64,000 nt of DNA from Ensifer adhaerens (GCF_002007205.1 NZ_LAZS01000014.1:372001-436000), one strand, 5' to 3'; numbered from the stretch's first letter, positions 49,968 to 59,714 are shown. Program-made: numbers and translations. Notes: a model not told the origin generated them from the sequence alone.

Positions 49968-52900
49968 CGCCATCCTCCTCCTCGCTATCGGCCGTCGACC
50001 ATTCGGCTACACGCGCCAGATGGTCGTATTCGCCGCCATAATCGCGCTCTTTCTGAACAATCACACGCGAGGCAAAGCCATGCTTGCCGGAAAGAAGCGC
50101 ACTCAGCAGCTTCCTGAGTTCGGCAAGCGACTCGTCCGCAAGCTGGTCCGCGGATTTCGTCTCCTTCGACTTGCTGCCTTCGTTGTTGACGGCTTCCGAC
50201 TTGAACCGCGCGCCCGGCTTCAGCCTGACATAGAGCAGCGACTGTGGGTGGCTGGGCGGCACGTCCTTGAAAGCGCCGGCCTTGAGTGCCGCGGCTTCCA
50301 GCGCGAGCTGCGGGTCGAGCAGCACGCGGGCTTCCTTGACCGATGGGCTGGAGCCGGTCTTGTAATCGATGATCTCGACACTGCCGTCGGTCAGCGTATC
50401 GAGCCGGTCGGCAATGCCGGTCAGCCGCATGTCGGCGACGCCGAGCTCCATCGATGCCGGAGCTTCCGTGCGCGATCGGCGGAGGAAGCGGGCGCGGTCC
50501 CGCTCCCACTTGATGAAGGCCATTCCGACGGCGGCAAACCGCGGCCGCCAGATCGTGTCGATATGGGTGGGCAGTCGCGCCTCGTCGAAAGCGTCGTTCA
50601 AAAGCCGGTTCATGACCTCTTCGGCCGCGGGCGACATCAGATCGACGCCGGCGCGCACGAAACGTTCGACGATCTGGTGGTAGAGCGTGCCCCGCTCGGC
50701 CGGACCGGGATCGCTGTTGAACGGCAGCAGCGGGTGCAGCCGAAGGATGCGTCGCGCATAGATCGCGTAGGGGTCGCGACGCAGCCGCGAGACTTCGCTG
50801 AAAGAGTATTTGCGCGGCTGCAGGTCTGCCGAAGGCTTGGGCGCGGGGCGCTCCGCAAGCGGCTGGCGGCCACCGTCGTCCAGCATCCGGGCCCAGGTGA
50901 GATAGTCGGCGCCATTGGCGTGGAGCGTCTGCGTCAGCCGTTCGCCGCCGAGTGCCAGCAGACGCTGTAGCCAGCGCGAGGCGACGGTGGGTGCTGCGCC
51001 CTGGCGCATCGAGCGGGTGAAGATCAGCCGCCGCGTACCGCAGGCCATCTGGAAGTCGTGGGCAAGCTGGCCGATGCGCCGCTCCGGCGGTTCGAGGCCG
51101 ATCCCTGTCTTCATGGTGCGCGACAGGAACGGATCATTGGCAGTCTGGCCCGGCCAGTTGCCCTCATTCAGGCCCCCGAGGACCACCAGATCCATGCTCT
51201 GCAGGCGCGATTCCAGTGCACCGAAGATGAACACCCGCGGATGGCGCATGGAGCGCGGCTTGACCGCAGCACTTGCCGACAGCGCCTCGACGACGTCGCA
51301 CCATTGCGGCCCGTCCGCGGTCATCTGGCCATCGGTTTCGATAATACCGCGCAGGAGAGTCGCGAGCGTATCGGCGGCCTCGCCGGACCAGAGCCCGCCG
51401 AGATCGCCACGCTCGTCGGCTGAGGCCGCTTCCAGGGCTTCCCCGGTGCGCGTCGCCCAGTCGGCGAAGGTGAATTCCTCCGAGAACACGCGGCTGCCGT
51501 CCCTGCTGCGCGTGAGCGCGGAGGCGAGCGGCGCGACCGCGAGGCTGATCTTCGTCGCCACGTCGCGGGCGGCCAGAAGCTCGTTTTCGCCGATGCCGAT
51601 GCGCCATTCCGGTGGGTGGCGGTCGGCCTTGTGCCGGGTGATCGCCGCGTCGAGCAAGGGGGCGAGGGCGAGCAGATCGACGGTCGCGGTGCTGCCGCGC
51701 AGCGCCATGCGTTCCAGCGCGTCGGCACCGTCGCGCATCCTGTCCCGGGAAAGGCCGAAGCGCGCCAGTGGATGCTTGAGCAGCGCGACGAAAGGCACGG
51801 GATCGCCGGGGCGCAGGCATGCTTCCAACAGCAGGCGCAGCAGGCTGCCCTGTGGCGTCGCGGTGAGGGGCGTGCCGGCGGAATCGTCGGCCTCTATGCC
51901 GAAGCGAGCAAGCTCGGCGCCGACCCGCCGTGCGAGATTTCGGTCCGGCGTGATCAGTGCCGCCTGGCTCTCGTCGCTGCCTTCGAGCGCCAGCCGCAAT
52001 GCAACGGCGATCGCGGCCGCTTCCTCGCGCTCGTTGGCGGTTTCGATCAGCGCTGCATCCTGGAAGGCTTGCTGCAGCAAGGCCGGCTCGAGCTCGCTGC
52101 GCATCTCGGTCCAGGCATTCGTCGCCTTGGCCGGGAGCAGCGCATGAGACAGGATCTCGGCACGGACGTCGAGATCGGCCTCGGCGCCGGCCAGGGCAGT
52201 CACGTCCGGCCGCAGAACGGCCATGCGCTTCAGCAGCCTGTAGAAGCCGTATTGCGGGTGGCTGCGGCTTGCCGGGTCCGGCCTGCCGTCAAGAGCGGCA
52301 TCGGCGACGATCATGTCCCATTCGGCATCGCTCATCGTCTGGTCGAGGCCGGGCAGCACGATCGTGCCGTTGGCAAGCTTCTGCACCGCGGCAATCAGCG
52401 CGGCGGTCGCGGGAATGGAGCCGGTCGAACCGGCAATGATGATCGGGCCTTCGATCTTGCCGCCGGCAATGCGCTGCGTCTCGGCTTGCAGGATGGCGTT
52501 GCGGTGGCGCGCGGGCGAGGATTGTTTCAATTCCTCTAGCCGTTCCGGCCAGTAGCTGCGGGCGATCTTCAGGAATTCGAGCGTTAGCTGCCACCAGAGT
52601 GCGTGCTCGCCGGCATCGAGCTTGTCGAGCTTGTCCCAGTTGAGCTCTTCCGTCTCCATCGCATCGATGAGGTCGGCAAGGTTGCGCGCGAGCCAGATCG
52701 CATCGGCGGGGCTCGCCGGCGCGATCAACGGGCTCTCCGCATGAATGTCGAGCACCACCTTCGGCAACCGGTTGCGCCAGGCGAGGATCAGCCGGCCAAG
52801 CTCGATCAGGCGGGCGGTGCCGGGAAGAGGCGGGGCCAGATCGAGGATCGCCGGCACCTCGGCATCGAAGAAGCCGCTGTCGTCGTCGGTCTCGCCGAGC

Positions 52901-53145
52901 GCCTTGATGGTGGGCAGGATGGTGGAGCGGCCGCCGAGCAGATCGACGAATTCGGACCTGAGCACACGGGCCGAGCGCCGCGTCGGTACGAAGATCGTCA
53001 CGCCCGCAAGCGGCAGGGGATCGGCCGGATCGTAGCGGAAGTCCGGCGTCAGGCTACCGTCGCAAAGCCTTTCGGCGAGCGTCTTCAGGAACGGGAGGCC
53101 AGGCGGAATCGTGAAGACGTTGGACCGGCGGCCGCGCACGCTCAT
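49957..53145 (-). CDS. addB: AddB nuclease subunit, alphaproteobacterial type
   Basis: Partner of AddA; its nuclease cuts the other strand. The 1062-residue product starts at ATG overlapping murU (ATGA). The C-terminal nuclease has ERGTLYHQIVERF, GIADRLDTLTDG, IIDYKTGSSPS and DPQLALEAAAL. The N-terminal IFVPTRRSARVLRSEF lacks a Walker A motif, and the nuclease region lacks the Cys set of an iron-sulfur cluster seen in B. subtilis AddB. This fits the alphaproteobacterial AddB type. Stop overlaps the addA start region. Confidence 0.93.
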   Translation of the reverse strand: MSVRGRRSNVFTIPPGLPFLKTLAERLCDGSLTPDFRYDPADPLPLAGVTIFVPTRRSARVLRSEFVDLLGGRSTILPTIKALGETDDDSGFFDAEVPAILDLAPPLPGTARLIELGRLILAWRNRLPKVVLDIHAESPLIAPASPADAIWLARNLADLIDAMETEELNWDKLDKLDAGEHALWWQLTLEFLKIARSYWPERLEELKQSSPARHRNAILQAETQRIAGGKIEGPIIIAGSTGSIPATAALIAAVQKLANGTIVLPGLDQTMSDAEWDMIVADAALDGRPDPASRSHPQYGFYRLLKRMAVLRPDVTALAGAEADLDVRAEILSHALLPAKATNAWTEMRSELEPALLQQAFQDAALIETANEREEAAAIAVALRLALEGSDESQAALITPDRNLARRVGAELARFGIEADDSAGTPLTATPQGSLLRLLLEACLRPGDPVPFVALLKHPLARFGLSRDRMRDGADALERMALRGSTATVDLLALAPLLDAAITRHKADRHPPEWRIGIGENELLAARDVATKISLAVAPLASALTRSRDGSRVFSEEFTFADWATRTGEALEAASADERGDLGGLWSGEAADTLATLLRGIIETDGQMTADGPQWCDVVEALSASAAVKPRSMRHPRVFIFGALESRLQSMDLVVLGGLNEGNWPGQTANDPFLSRTMKTGIGLEPPERRIGQLAHDFQMACGTRRLIFTRSMRQGAAPTVASRWLQRLLALGGERLTQTLHANGADYLTWARMLDDGGRQPLAERPAPKPSADLQPRKYSFSEVSRLRRDPYAIYARRILRLHPLLPFNSDPGPAERGTLYHQIVERFVRAGVDLMSPAAEEVMNRLLNDAFDEARLPTHIDTIWRPRFAAVGMAFIKWERDRARFLRRSRTEAPASMELGVADMRLTGIADRLDTLTDGSVEIIDYKTGSSPSVKEARVLLDPQLALEAAALKAGAFKDVPPSHPQSLLYVRLKPGARFKSEAVNNEGSKSKETKSADQLADESLAELRKLLSALLSGKHGFASRVIVQKERDYGGEYDHLARVAEWSTADSEEEDGDEG

Positions 53146-53873
53146 CCCTCCGGCCGGTGGCGACGGATCGCCGCCTCCGCTTCGCCGATCGCTTCGGGCG
53201 TGCCGACCGTCATCCAATGGCCGTCGAGCAGCAGGCCGTAGAGACGGCCCTTTTCGGCGGCGCGATCGAAATAGATATTGAGATTGAAGGCCTCGTGGGG
53301 CGCGTCGGCGAAGAGGCGCGAGTGAAGCGCAATCGCACCGGCATAGACCACCGGGTTCGGCAGACCTTCGGTGTAGCGGGTAAGGCTGCCGTCATCACCC
53401 AGCGAGAAATCCCGCTTGCCGTTGTGGCCGGTCGTATCCTCGTCGCGCACGCACAAGAGCAGCATGTCCATGCGCTCCGCATCGAAGGCTGCTGCCAGGC
53501 GCGTCAGGTTGCTGGGCTCGCCCTTGGGCTCGCCGACCCAGAACAGGTCGGCATTCATCACCAGGGCCGGGCCTTCCGGCAGAAGTTTCAATCCCTTGGC
53601 CAGGCCGCCGCCGGAATTCATCAGCGCGTCGCGCTCGTCCGAAATCAGGATTTCCGGAGCGCTGCGTCGGCTGAGATGGCCTTCCATCTGGTCGGCGAAG
53701 TGGTGCACGTTGACCACGGCCTTGCTGACGCCCGCCTCCACCAGGAGATCCAGAACATAGTCGATCATCGGCTTGCCGGCGATTTCGACGAGCGGCTTCG
53801 GCATGGTGTTGGTGATCGGACGAAGACGGGTCCCGAGGCCCGCGGCGAGCACCATCGCATTGCTGATCGACAT
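53142..53873 (-). CDS. murU: N-acetylmuramate-1-phosphate uridylyltransferase-like (MurU)
   Basis: Nucleotidyltransferase; MurU turns MurNAc-1-phosphate into UDP-MurNAc in cell-wall recycling, bypassing MurA. The 243-residue product starts MSISNAMVLAAGLGTRLRP, containing the NTP-binding signature; KPLVEIAGKPMIDYVL, NADLFW and the DGHWMTVGTPEAIGEAE end are as in MurU. A sugar-1-phosphate guanylyltransferase is the alternative label for this fold. The kinase AmgK sits 10 bases upstream as part of a fusion, which strongly supports MurU. The ATG at 53873 is preferred over 53906. Confidence 0.85.
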   Translation of the reverse strand: MSISNAMVLAAGLGTRLRPITNTMPKPLVEIAGKPMIDYVLDLLVEAGVSKAVVNVHHFADQMEGHLSRRSAPEILISDERDALMNSGGGLAKGLKLLPEGPALVMNADLFWVGEPKGEPSNLTRLAAAFDAERMDMLLLCVRDEDTTGHNGKRDFSLGDDGSLTRYTEGLPNPVVYAGAIALHSRLFADAPHEAFNLNIYFDRAAEKGRLYGLLLDGHWMTVGTPEAIGEAEAAIRRHRPEG

Positions 53874-53883
53874 TGATTCTCTG

Positions 53884-55395
53884 TCAGTTCGCTGATTCGG
53901 AAACAAGGATTCCGGTCTTCTTACACCAGTCGTGCAAGGGTTTCAGCGATTCATGTGAAAGCGCCGCCTGAAGATAGGCGAAAGTGCGCGGCATGTGCTT
54001 CATGTAGCCCGGCTTGCCGTCGCGCTGCATCAGTCGCACCCAGATGCCGACGAGCTTGCAGTTGCGCTGCGCCGACATCACGTGCCAGTCGCGCAGGAAC
54101 GTTGCCTCGTCGAAGTCGGCGCTTTGGCGCCGCTCGGCGAGGTAGGTCTCCATCATCCTGCTTGCGAGCGAAGGGGCGATGGTGACACGCGCATCCTGCA
54201 CCAATGACGCGACGTCATAGGCGGTCGGGCCGATCATAGCATCCTGGAAATCGATGAGGCCGATACGGTCCAACCCTTCGCGTTCCCCACGCCAGATGAT
54301 GTTCGGCGAATGGAAATCGCGCAGCAACAGGTTTGTTTCCGAGCTCTCGAGGAGATCGATCAGGCCATCCCAGATTTCGCTGTATTCGCGCTTCTCGTCG
54401 TCGCTTGCCGGCGCGCCGCGTTTCCACGGCAGGTACCAGTCGGTCAGGAGCCGAGTTTCGATCTTCATCGCCGTCCGGTCGAAATCCGCAATGCGGTGAA
54501 TGACCGCCTTGTCGACACTGATATCGCGCTGTGCCTGCTCCGCGTGGAGGCGGGCGAGCAGCCGTGCGCTCTCGATGTAGCGCTCGTCGATCGGCTGTCC
54601 GTCCGCATCGAGAACGCCGTCCGAGCCCAGGTCCTCGATCAGCAGGATGCCCTGGTCGAGGTCGCGGGCGTAAATCGCCGGTGCCGCAAAGCCACGAGCG
54701 ACGAGCAGCTGGTCGATGGCGACGAACGGAACGACGTCCTCGGCGATATGCGCCAGCTGCTGATAGTACTTCCCGTCCTCAAGGATCGGCCCCGGCTTGT
54801 GCCGCGGCGAATCCATCAGAATCCGGCTAACGGAGCCATCCGCCGGGTAAATGCGCTCATAGGCGCGGATCGAGGCGTCGCCGCTCAGGTGCCGGCGCCG
54901 CGCTTTCGAATGCCCGTTCCGGTCGAGAAAGTTGCGGATCGAAAGCGTGCGGGCAATGCGTTGCAGCGTGTCGTGAGGGGCGGAAATTTCGACGCGCCGC
55001 CCGTCGTTGTCATGGCTGATCGCGAGCGTGATGCGACTTGAGGGGAGCGCGTCGTCCGCGCGCTCGGGCCATTCAACCAGACAGATGCCCTGCGACAGCG
55101 CTTCATCGAAGCCGAGTTCGTCGAGCTCGCTGGAATCGGCCAGTCGGTAGAGGTCGAAATGCGCGACGGGTATGCGCAGGTCATAGCTCTGGACCAACGT
55201 GAATGTCGGGCTCGGCACCTCCAGTCCGTCGTCGTCGGCGACAGCCCTGAGAAAGGCGCGTGCGAGCGTCGATTTGCCGGCGCCGAGATCGCCCGAGAGG
55301 GCGACGCAGTCGCCGGGCTTCAGGGCCAGTGCCAGGTCTTCGCCAAGCTCGATCGTTGCCGCTTCGTCCGCGAGGAGGCGCTCGATCGCCGGCAT
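53884..55395 (-). CDS. Fusion of TsaE (tRNA t6A) and AmgK-like kinase
   Basis: Two-domain protein of 503 residues. Residues 1 to about 150 are TsaE, the ATPase that works with TsaBD on tRNA t6A modification: Walker A GDLGAGKS (35-42), the PSPTFTLVQSY block and FDLYRL. Residues about 155-503 are an aminoglycoside-phosphotransferase-like kinase: LLLRDFHSPNIIW with catalytic Asp360, Asn365, and metal Asp382 in IDFQDAMIG. The second half matches AmgK, the anomeric MurNAc/GlcNAc kinase. The two functions are unrelated; the fusion is widespread in alphaproteobacteria. Start couples to the divL stop (TAATG). Confidence 0.9.
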   Translation of the reverse strand: MPAIERLLADEAATIELGEDLALALKPGDCVALSGDLGAGKSTLARAFLRAVADDDGLEVPSPTFTLVQSYDLRIPVAHFDLYRLADSSELDELGFDEALSQGICLVEWPERADDALPSSRITLAISHDNDGRRVEISAPHDTLQRIARTLSIRNFLDRNGHSKARRRHLSGDASIRAYERIYPADGSVSRILMDSPRHKPGPILEDGKYYQQLAHIAEDVVPFVAIDQLLVARGFAAPAIYARDLDQGILLIEDLGSDGVLDADGQPIDERYIESARLLARLHAEQAQRDISVDKAVIHRIADFDRTAMKIETRLLTDWYLPWKRGAPASDDEKREYSEIWDGLIDLLESSETNLLLRDFHSPNIIWRGEREGLDRIGLIDFQDAMIGPTAYDVASLVQDARVTIAPSLASRMMETYLAERRQSADFDEATFLRDWHVMSAQRNCKLVGIWVRLMQRDGKPGYMKHMPRTFAYLQAALSHESLKPLHDWCKKTGILVSESAN

Positions 55396-57875
55396 TATTC
55401 GGCCGCTACGATCGTCGGGACCTCGGCCGAAGGGATGCGGCAGGTCACTTCCGTGCCTTCGCCTTCCTTGCTGCGGATCGAGACCGTGCCGTTATGCAGG
55501 CTGACGAAGCTCTCGACGATCGAAAGCCCGAGGCCCGCGCCGCCGCGCTGGCCGTGGCTTTCGAAGCGGTTGAACACGGTGTCGAGCACGTCCTGTGGAA
55601 TGCCGGGGCCGCTGTCCAAAACCGAGAAGATGAAGTCGCTGCCCTCGCGGCGGCACGTCAGTTCGATGACGCTGCCATCGGGTGCGAAGTTCGCGGCATT
55701 GGTCAAGAGTTTGACGAAAATCTGCTTCAGTCGCTGCTGATCGGCGATCATCCGACCGAGATTGTCGGGGGCGGCGATCCGGAGCGTCACGCCGCTTTCG
55801 ATCAGCCGGTCGGCCATCTGATGGGCGATGTCGTCAAGGAAGTCGGTGAGGCTGATGTCGGCCATGTCGAGCTGGACGATGCCGGCATCGACGGTTGCGA
55901 GATCAAGAATGTCGTTGACGATCGTGAGCAGCAGCGACGAGGACGTGGCGATGTGATCGACATATTCGGCCTGCCGCTCGTTGAGATCGCCGAAGGCGGG
56001 CGTCTTCAGGAGATCGGCAAAACCGATGATGTTGGTGAGCGGCGAACGCAGCTCGTAGGAAACGTGGTGGACGAAGTCGTTCTTCAGCGCATCGGCCTTG
56101 CGCAGCGCCTCGTTCTTTTCGGTGAGCGCGCGCTCGACCCGGACGCTGTCGGTGATGTTGACGAAGGTCAGCATCGTCTGGGCGTTCGGCAGCGGAATGA
56201 CCGCGTAGTCGAGGATCAGCCCGGTCCTGAGTTCGAGGATGCCGCGGCTGGAGGGGCGTTCGTCGTCGAAGCTGGTGATGATGTGGGTGAACCGCTTCCA
56301 GCCGTCGGCCTGGTCGTAGGACATCAGGCAGGCCTGCTCGATCGCCTTGATATGCGTGCCGGGCTTGGCTTCCGCCTCGCTGATGCCCCAAATCGCGCGA
56401 AACGCCGGGTTCGACAGGCGAATGCGGCCGTCCGGGCCGAACACGGCGACGCCCTCGGCGAGATGATCGATGGTTTCGCCCTGGACCTGGACGAGGGTGT
56501 TGTAGCGCGTTTCGAGGTCGACCTTCTCGGTCAGGTTCTCGAACACCCAGGTAACGCCGCCCTGCGGGCGGGCGGTGGCAAAGACGCGCAGCGTCTGACC
56601 GTTCGGCAGGTGCCAGAGATCGCTCTGCGTATCGAGCGCCTGGTAGACCGACAGCGCGTTCGCCTTCCACTGTTTCCAGTTGAGCTGTTCCGGCAGCTGG
56701 CCGCCGGCGCGCAGCCGGTCGAGCACTTCGCCGTTGTCCGGCTTGCGCTCGAGGAAGCCGATGTCGAGGTTCCACAGGCGCTGGAAAGCCTGGTTATAGA
56801 ACTGCAGGCGCTGGTTGCCATCGAAGATCGCGACGGGCGTCGCCAGATGGTCGAGCGTTTCCGCATGGCTCTTGAGCGTGCGGTTGAGCTCTTCGCGTAC
56901 GGCCTCGATCCCCGACACATCGACCGCGATACCGGCCGAACCCGCGGCGCTGCGGGCGTCGACGACGTCGAAGAAGGTACGGTTGCCGCGCACGACGGTC
57001 GAGACCTTGTCGCGGAAAGGCGTATCGAAGGTCGAGACCGACCGGATCTTTTCACGCGCGACGGTCGCGAGCAGCTCGCGCCGTTCTGAGATGGCGGTCG
57101 CGACATTGGGCGCCTCGACGGCGTCGGCATAGGCTTCGTTGACCCAGACGAGCGCCCCGTCGGTGCCGCGCTGCCAGACGGGCAGGTCGATCGCGTCGAG
57201 AAGCGTATGGAAGGAGCGAAGCGCGGTATTGAGCCGATCGTGCTCGAGCTTCAGCTCGGCGAGTTCGGCGCGCATGTTGTTGAGCGCGATGAAGCGCACG
57301 AAGGCGCGTCCGCCGGAAACGCGTCCCTGGGCTTCCAGCACTTCGTTGCGCTGCGTCTCGATGACCAGATCGAAGCTGCGGGCCTGGGTGCGCAGCGCCT
57401 CGATCGATTTTTCCAGCTCGCCTGCGGACTGCGCCTTGACCCAGCGGCCGAAGGCCAGGAAGTCGCGGTCGTCGGAAGGTGCGCCGGTTTCGGCCGGCAG
57501 CTGGCCGAGCAGTTCGGCGCGTTCAAGCAGCCCATCCCAGATGACGATCCGGCGATTCTTGTCGGCGACCAGCGCCTGGTAGCGCGAGAGACGCTGGTTG
57601 GCGTCGGAAAGGTCGGACCTGAGCTCGCGGTTTTCCGCCTCGATGTTGCCGCGCTGACGGATCAGCCAGATCGCCGAAATCATCGCCGCGGAAATGACGC
57701 CGATCAGCACGGAGAAGGTGACGACCTCCGACGAGCCGAAGATGCCGGCCTTTTGCGGGGCAACCTGGGCAAGCGCGTCCGTGGCGGTGAAAAGGGCGGT
57801 GCCGGCCAAGAGGCGGCGCAGGAATTTCGGACCCTTGCGGCGGATGGCCGGAAAATCTGTCTGGTCTCTGTTCAT
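55395..57875 (-). CDS. divL: DivL-like cell-cycle histidine kinase homologue with Tyr in the H-box
   Basis: Membrane-bound sensor of the kinase family. The 826-residue product has a hydrophobic segment near residues 50-72, a coiled coil, three PAS domains (about 220-330, 335-450, 460-580), a dimerisation helix (about 590-660) and a GHKL ATPase domain (N box KLLTNAANFAP, G1 LDSGPGIPQ, G2 GAGLGLSIVESF). In the H-box HHVSYELRSPLTN the phospho-accepting His is Tyr607. This is the hallmark of Caulobacter DivL, which steers CckA and CtrA during the cell cycle. It heads the operon with the TsaE-AmgK gene. Assignment rests on the Tyr and domain layout. Confidence 0.82.
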   Translation of the reverse strand: MNRDQTDFPAIRRKGPKFLRRLLAGTALFTATDALAQVAPQKAGIFGSSEVVTFSVLIGVISAAMISAIWLIRQRGNIEAENRELRSDLSDANQRLSRYQALVADKNRRIVIWDGLLERAELLGQLPAETGAPSDDRDFLAFGRWVKAQSAGELEKSIEALRTQARSFDLVIETQRNEVLEAQGRVSGGRAFVRFIALNNMRAELAELKLEHDRLNTALRSFHTLLDAIDLPVWQRGTDGALVWVNEAYADAVEAPNVATAISERRELLATVAREKIRSVSTFDTPFRDKVSTVVRGNRTFFDVVDARSAAGSAGIAVDVSGIEAVREELNRTLKSHAETLDHLATPVAIFDGNQRLQFYNQAFQRLWNLDIGFLERKPDNGEVLDRLRAGGQLPEQLNWKQWKANALSVYQALDTQSDLWHLPNGQTLRVFATARPQGGVTWVFENLTEKVDLETRYNTLVQVQGETIDHLAEGVAVFGPDGRIRLSNPAFRAIWGISEAEAKPGTHIKAIEQACLMSYDQADGWKRFTHIITSFDDERPSSRGILELRTGLILDYAVIPLPNAQTMLTFVNITDSVRVERALTEKNEALRKADALKNDFVHHVSYELRSPLTNIIGFADLLKTPAFGDLNERQAEYVDHIATSSSLLLTIVNDILDLATVDAGIVQLDMADISLTDFLDDIAHQMADRLIESGVTLRIAAPDNLGRMIADQQRLKQIFVKLLTNAANFAPDGSVIELTCRREGSDFIFSVLDSGPGIPQDVLDTVFNRFESHGQRGGAGLGLSIVESFVSLHNGTVSIRSKEGEGTEVTCRIPSAEVPTIVAAE

Positions 57876-58114
57876 GGCGCTGCCATCCCCGTCTGTCCGA
57901 AGGGTGCTGCCGGCCTTGCTGCGCCTTGCACAGTTCCACCGGGGCCCTGTTCAAGGGTCCGCGTCAGTTCCGTTTGCATCCCCGGTCTGTCTCCGTCTGT
58001 TTGCCGCTTATTCGACAAGACATCCCATCCGCGATGCCCAAGGTCCGCACCGGCATCACGAATCAATGGGTTAGAGCATACTTCCTAGTCGAATCGTCGG
58101 GAAGGGAGAGGCCC
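57876..58114. promoter_or_regulatory. divL upstream region
   Basis: Gene-free sequence between divL and the ahcY terminator. It holds two GANTC methylation sites (58060-58064 and 58091-58095), a feature of cell-cycle promoters in alphaproteobacteria. I see no clear promoter boxes or CtrA site, only a partial CTAACCCAT on the minus strand. Confidence 0.35.
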
Positions 58115-58151
58115 AAAAAAGCGGCCGCGCTCTCTTGTCAAGAACGCGGCC
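58115..58151 (-). terminator. Intrinsic terminator of ahcY
   Basis: Seven-base GGCCGCG/CGCGGCC stem (58123-58129, 58145-58151) with a smaller inner pairing, followed on the minus strand by GC and six Ts. It starts about 30 bases after the ahcY stop. Confidence 0.85.
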
Positions 58152-58181
58152 ACAAGATGTTGTGGATTGCCCGGGTAAGGA

Positions 58182-59582
58182 TTAGTACCGGTAGTGCTCG
58201 GCCTTGAACGGACCCTGCGTCTTCACGCCGATGTAGTCGGCCTGCTCTTCGGAAAGTTCCGAGAGCTTGGCGCCGAGCTTCTTCAGGTGCAGGCGAGCGA
58301 CCTTCTCGTCGAGTGCCTTCGGCAGAACGTAGACTTCGTTCTTGTAGTTCTCACCCTTGGTGAAGAGCTCGATCTGGGCCAGCACTTGGTTGGAGAACGA
58401 GGCCGACATGACGAAGGACGGGTGGCCGGTGGCGTTGCCGAGGTTGAGCAGGCGACCTTCCGAGAGCAGGATCATGCGGTTGCCCTTCGGGAACTCGATC
58501 ATGTCGACCTGCGGCTTGATGTTCGTCCACTTCAGGTTACGCAGCGCCGAGACCTGGATCTCGTTGTCGAAATGGCCGATGTTGCCGACGATCGCCATGT
58601 CCTTCATCTCGCGCATGTGGTCCATGCGGATGACATCCTTGTTGCCGGTCGTCGTGATGAAGATGTCGGCCGACGAGACGACGTCTTCGAGCTGAACGAC
58701 TTCGAAGCCGTCCATGGCGGCCTGGAGTGCGCAGATCGGGTCGACTTCGGTGACCTTGACGCGGGCGCCGGCGCCCGAGAGCGAGGCAGCCGAACCCTTG
58801 CCGACGTCGCCGTAACCGCAGACGACGGCGACCTTGCCGGCCATCATCACGTCGGTGCCGCGGCGGATACCGTCGACCAGCGATTCCTTGCAGCCGTACT
58901 TGTTGTCGAACTTCGACTTGGTGACCGAGTCGTTGACGTTGATCGCCGGGAACGGCAGCAGGCCCTTGGCCTGGAGCTGGTACAGGCGGTTGACGCCGGT
59001 CGTGGTTTCTTCGGTCACGCCCTTGATGGCGTCACGCTGCTTGGTGAAGAATCCCGGCGAAGCGGCAAGGCGCTTCTTGATCTGCGCGAAGAGGATCTCT
59101 TCTTCTTCCGAACCCGGGTTGGTGAGCACGTTCTCGCCGGCTTCGGCGCGGGCGCCGAGCAGGATGTACATGGTGGCGTCGCCACCGTCGTCGAGGATCA
59201 TGTTCGAGACGCCGCCATCGGCCCACTGGAAGATCTTGTCCGTGTAGGTCCAGTATTCTTCGAGCGTTTCACCCTTGACGGCGAAGACCGGAACGCCGCT
59301 GGCGGCGATCGCGGAGGCCGCGTGGTCCTGGGTCGAGAAGATGTTGCAGGATGCCCAGCGCACGTCGGCGCCGAGCGCAACCAGCGTCTCGATGAGGACG
59401 GCGGTCTGGATGGTCATGTGCAGCGAGCCGGTGATGCGCGCGCCCTTCAGCGGCTTCGAAGCGCCGAACTCTTCGCGGCAGGCCATCAGGCCCGGCATTT
59501 CCGTTTCGGCGATCGCAATTTCCTTGCGCCCGAAATCGGCAAGTCCGATGTCGGCGACGATGTAGTCCTGAGTGGTGGTCAT
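58182..59582 (-). CDS. ahcY: Adenosylhomocysteinase
   Basis: Hydrolyses S-adenosylhomocysteine to adenosine and homocysteine, keeping methyl transfer running. The 466-residue product begins [20 protein letters not shown] (GGAGAA ahead of the ATG at 59582). The substrate-site [12 protein letters not shown], the NAD-binding [11 protein letters not shown] and the C-terminal FKAEHYRY, whose Lys and Tyr reach the neighbouring subunit's NAD, are present. An extension to 59627 is unlikely. A palindromic operator lies about 130 bases upstream. Confidence 0.97.
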   Translation of the reverse strand: MTTTQDYIVADIGLADFGRKEIAIAETEMPGLMACREEFGASKPLKGARITGSLHMTIQTAVLIETLVALGADVRWASCNIFSTQDHAASAIAASGVPVFAVKGETLEEYWTYTDKIFQWADGGVSNMILDDGGDATMYILLGARAEAGENVLTNPGSEEEEILFAQIKKRLAASPGFFTKQRDAIKGVTEETTTGVNRLYQLQAKGLLPFPAINVNDSVTKSKFDNKYGCKESLVDGIRRGTDVMMAGKVAVVCGYGDVGKGSAASLSGAGARVKVTEVDPICALQAAMDGFEVVQLEDVVSSADIFITTTGNKDVIRMDHMREMKDMAIVGNIGHFDNEIQVSALRNLKWTNIKPQVDMIEFPKGNRMILLSEGRLLNLGNATGHPSFVMSASFSNQVLAQIELFTKGENYKNEVYVLPKALDEKVARLHLKKLGAKLSELSEEQADYIGVKTQGPFKAEHYRY

Positions 59583-59714
59583 GGAGTTCTCCGGGCTGAT
59601 CTCTTCAAGCCGCGCGGCTTTGGCCAACTTCGCGGCGCGATTATGCCTCCCACGTCTATACGACGCGGTGAGAGTGCGACCGATCTATCAGGATTCCAGG
59701 TGGAGAGCAACCTC

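Noticed and set aside
47241-50117. Open frame of 958 codons on the plus strand
   Set aside because: It lies antisense to addA, which has full helicase and nuclease motifs. Long antisense frames are common in GC-rich coding DNA, and the product shows no domain.
53947-53961. Partial parS-like TTCATGTGAAA inside the TsaE-AmgK gene
   Set aside because: Core base changed and flanks lost; expected by chance.
55260-57089. Open frame of 609 codons on the plus strand
   Set aside because: Antisense to divL, whose PAS and kinase motifs are clear. The same holds for 61058-62872 over chvG.
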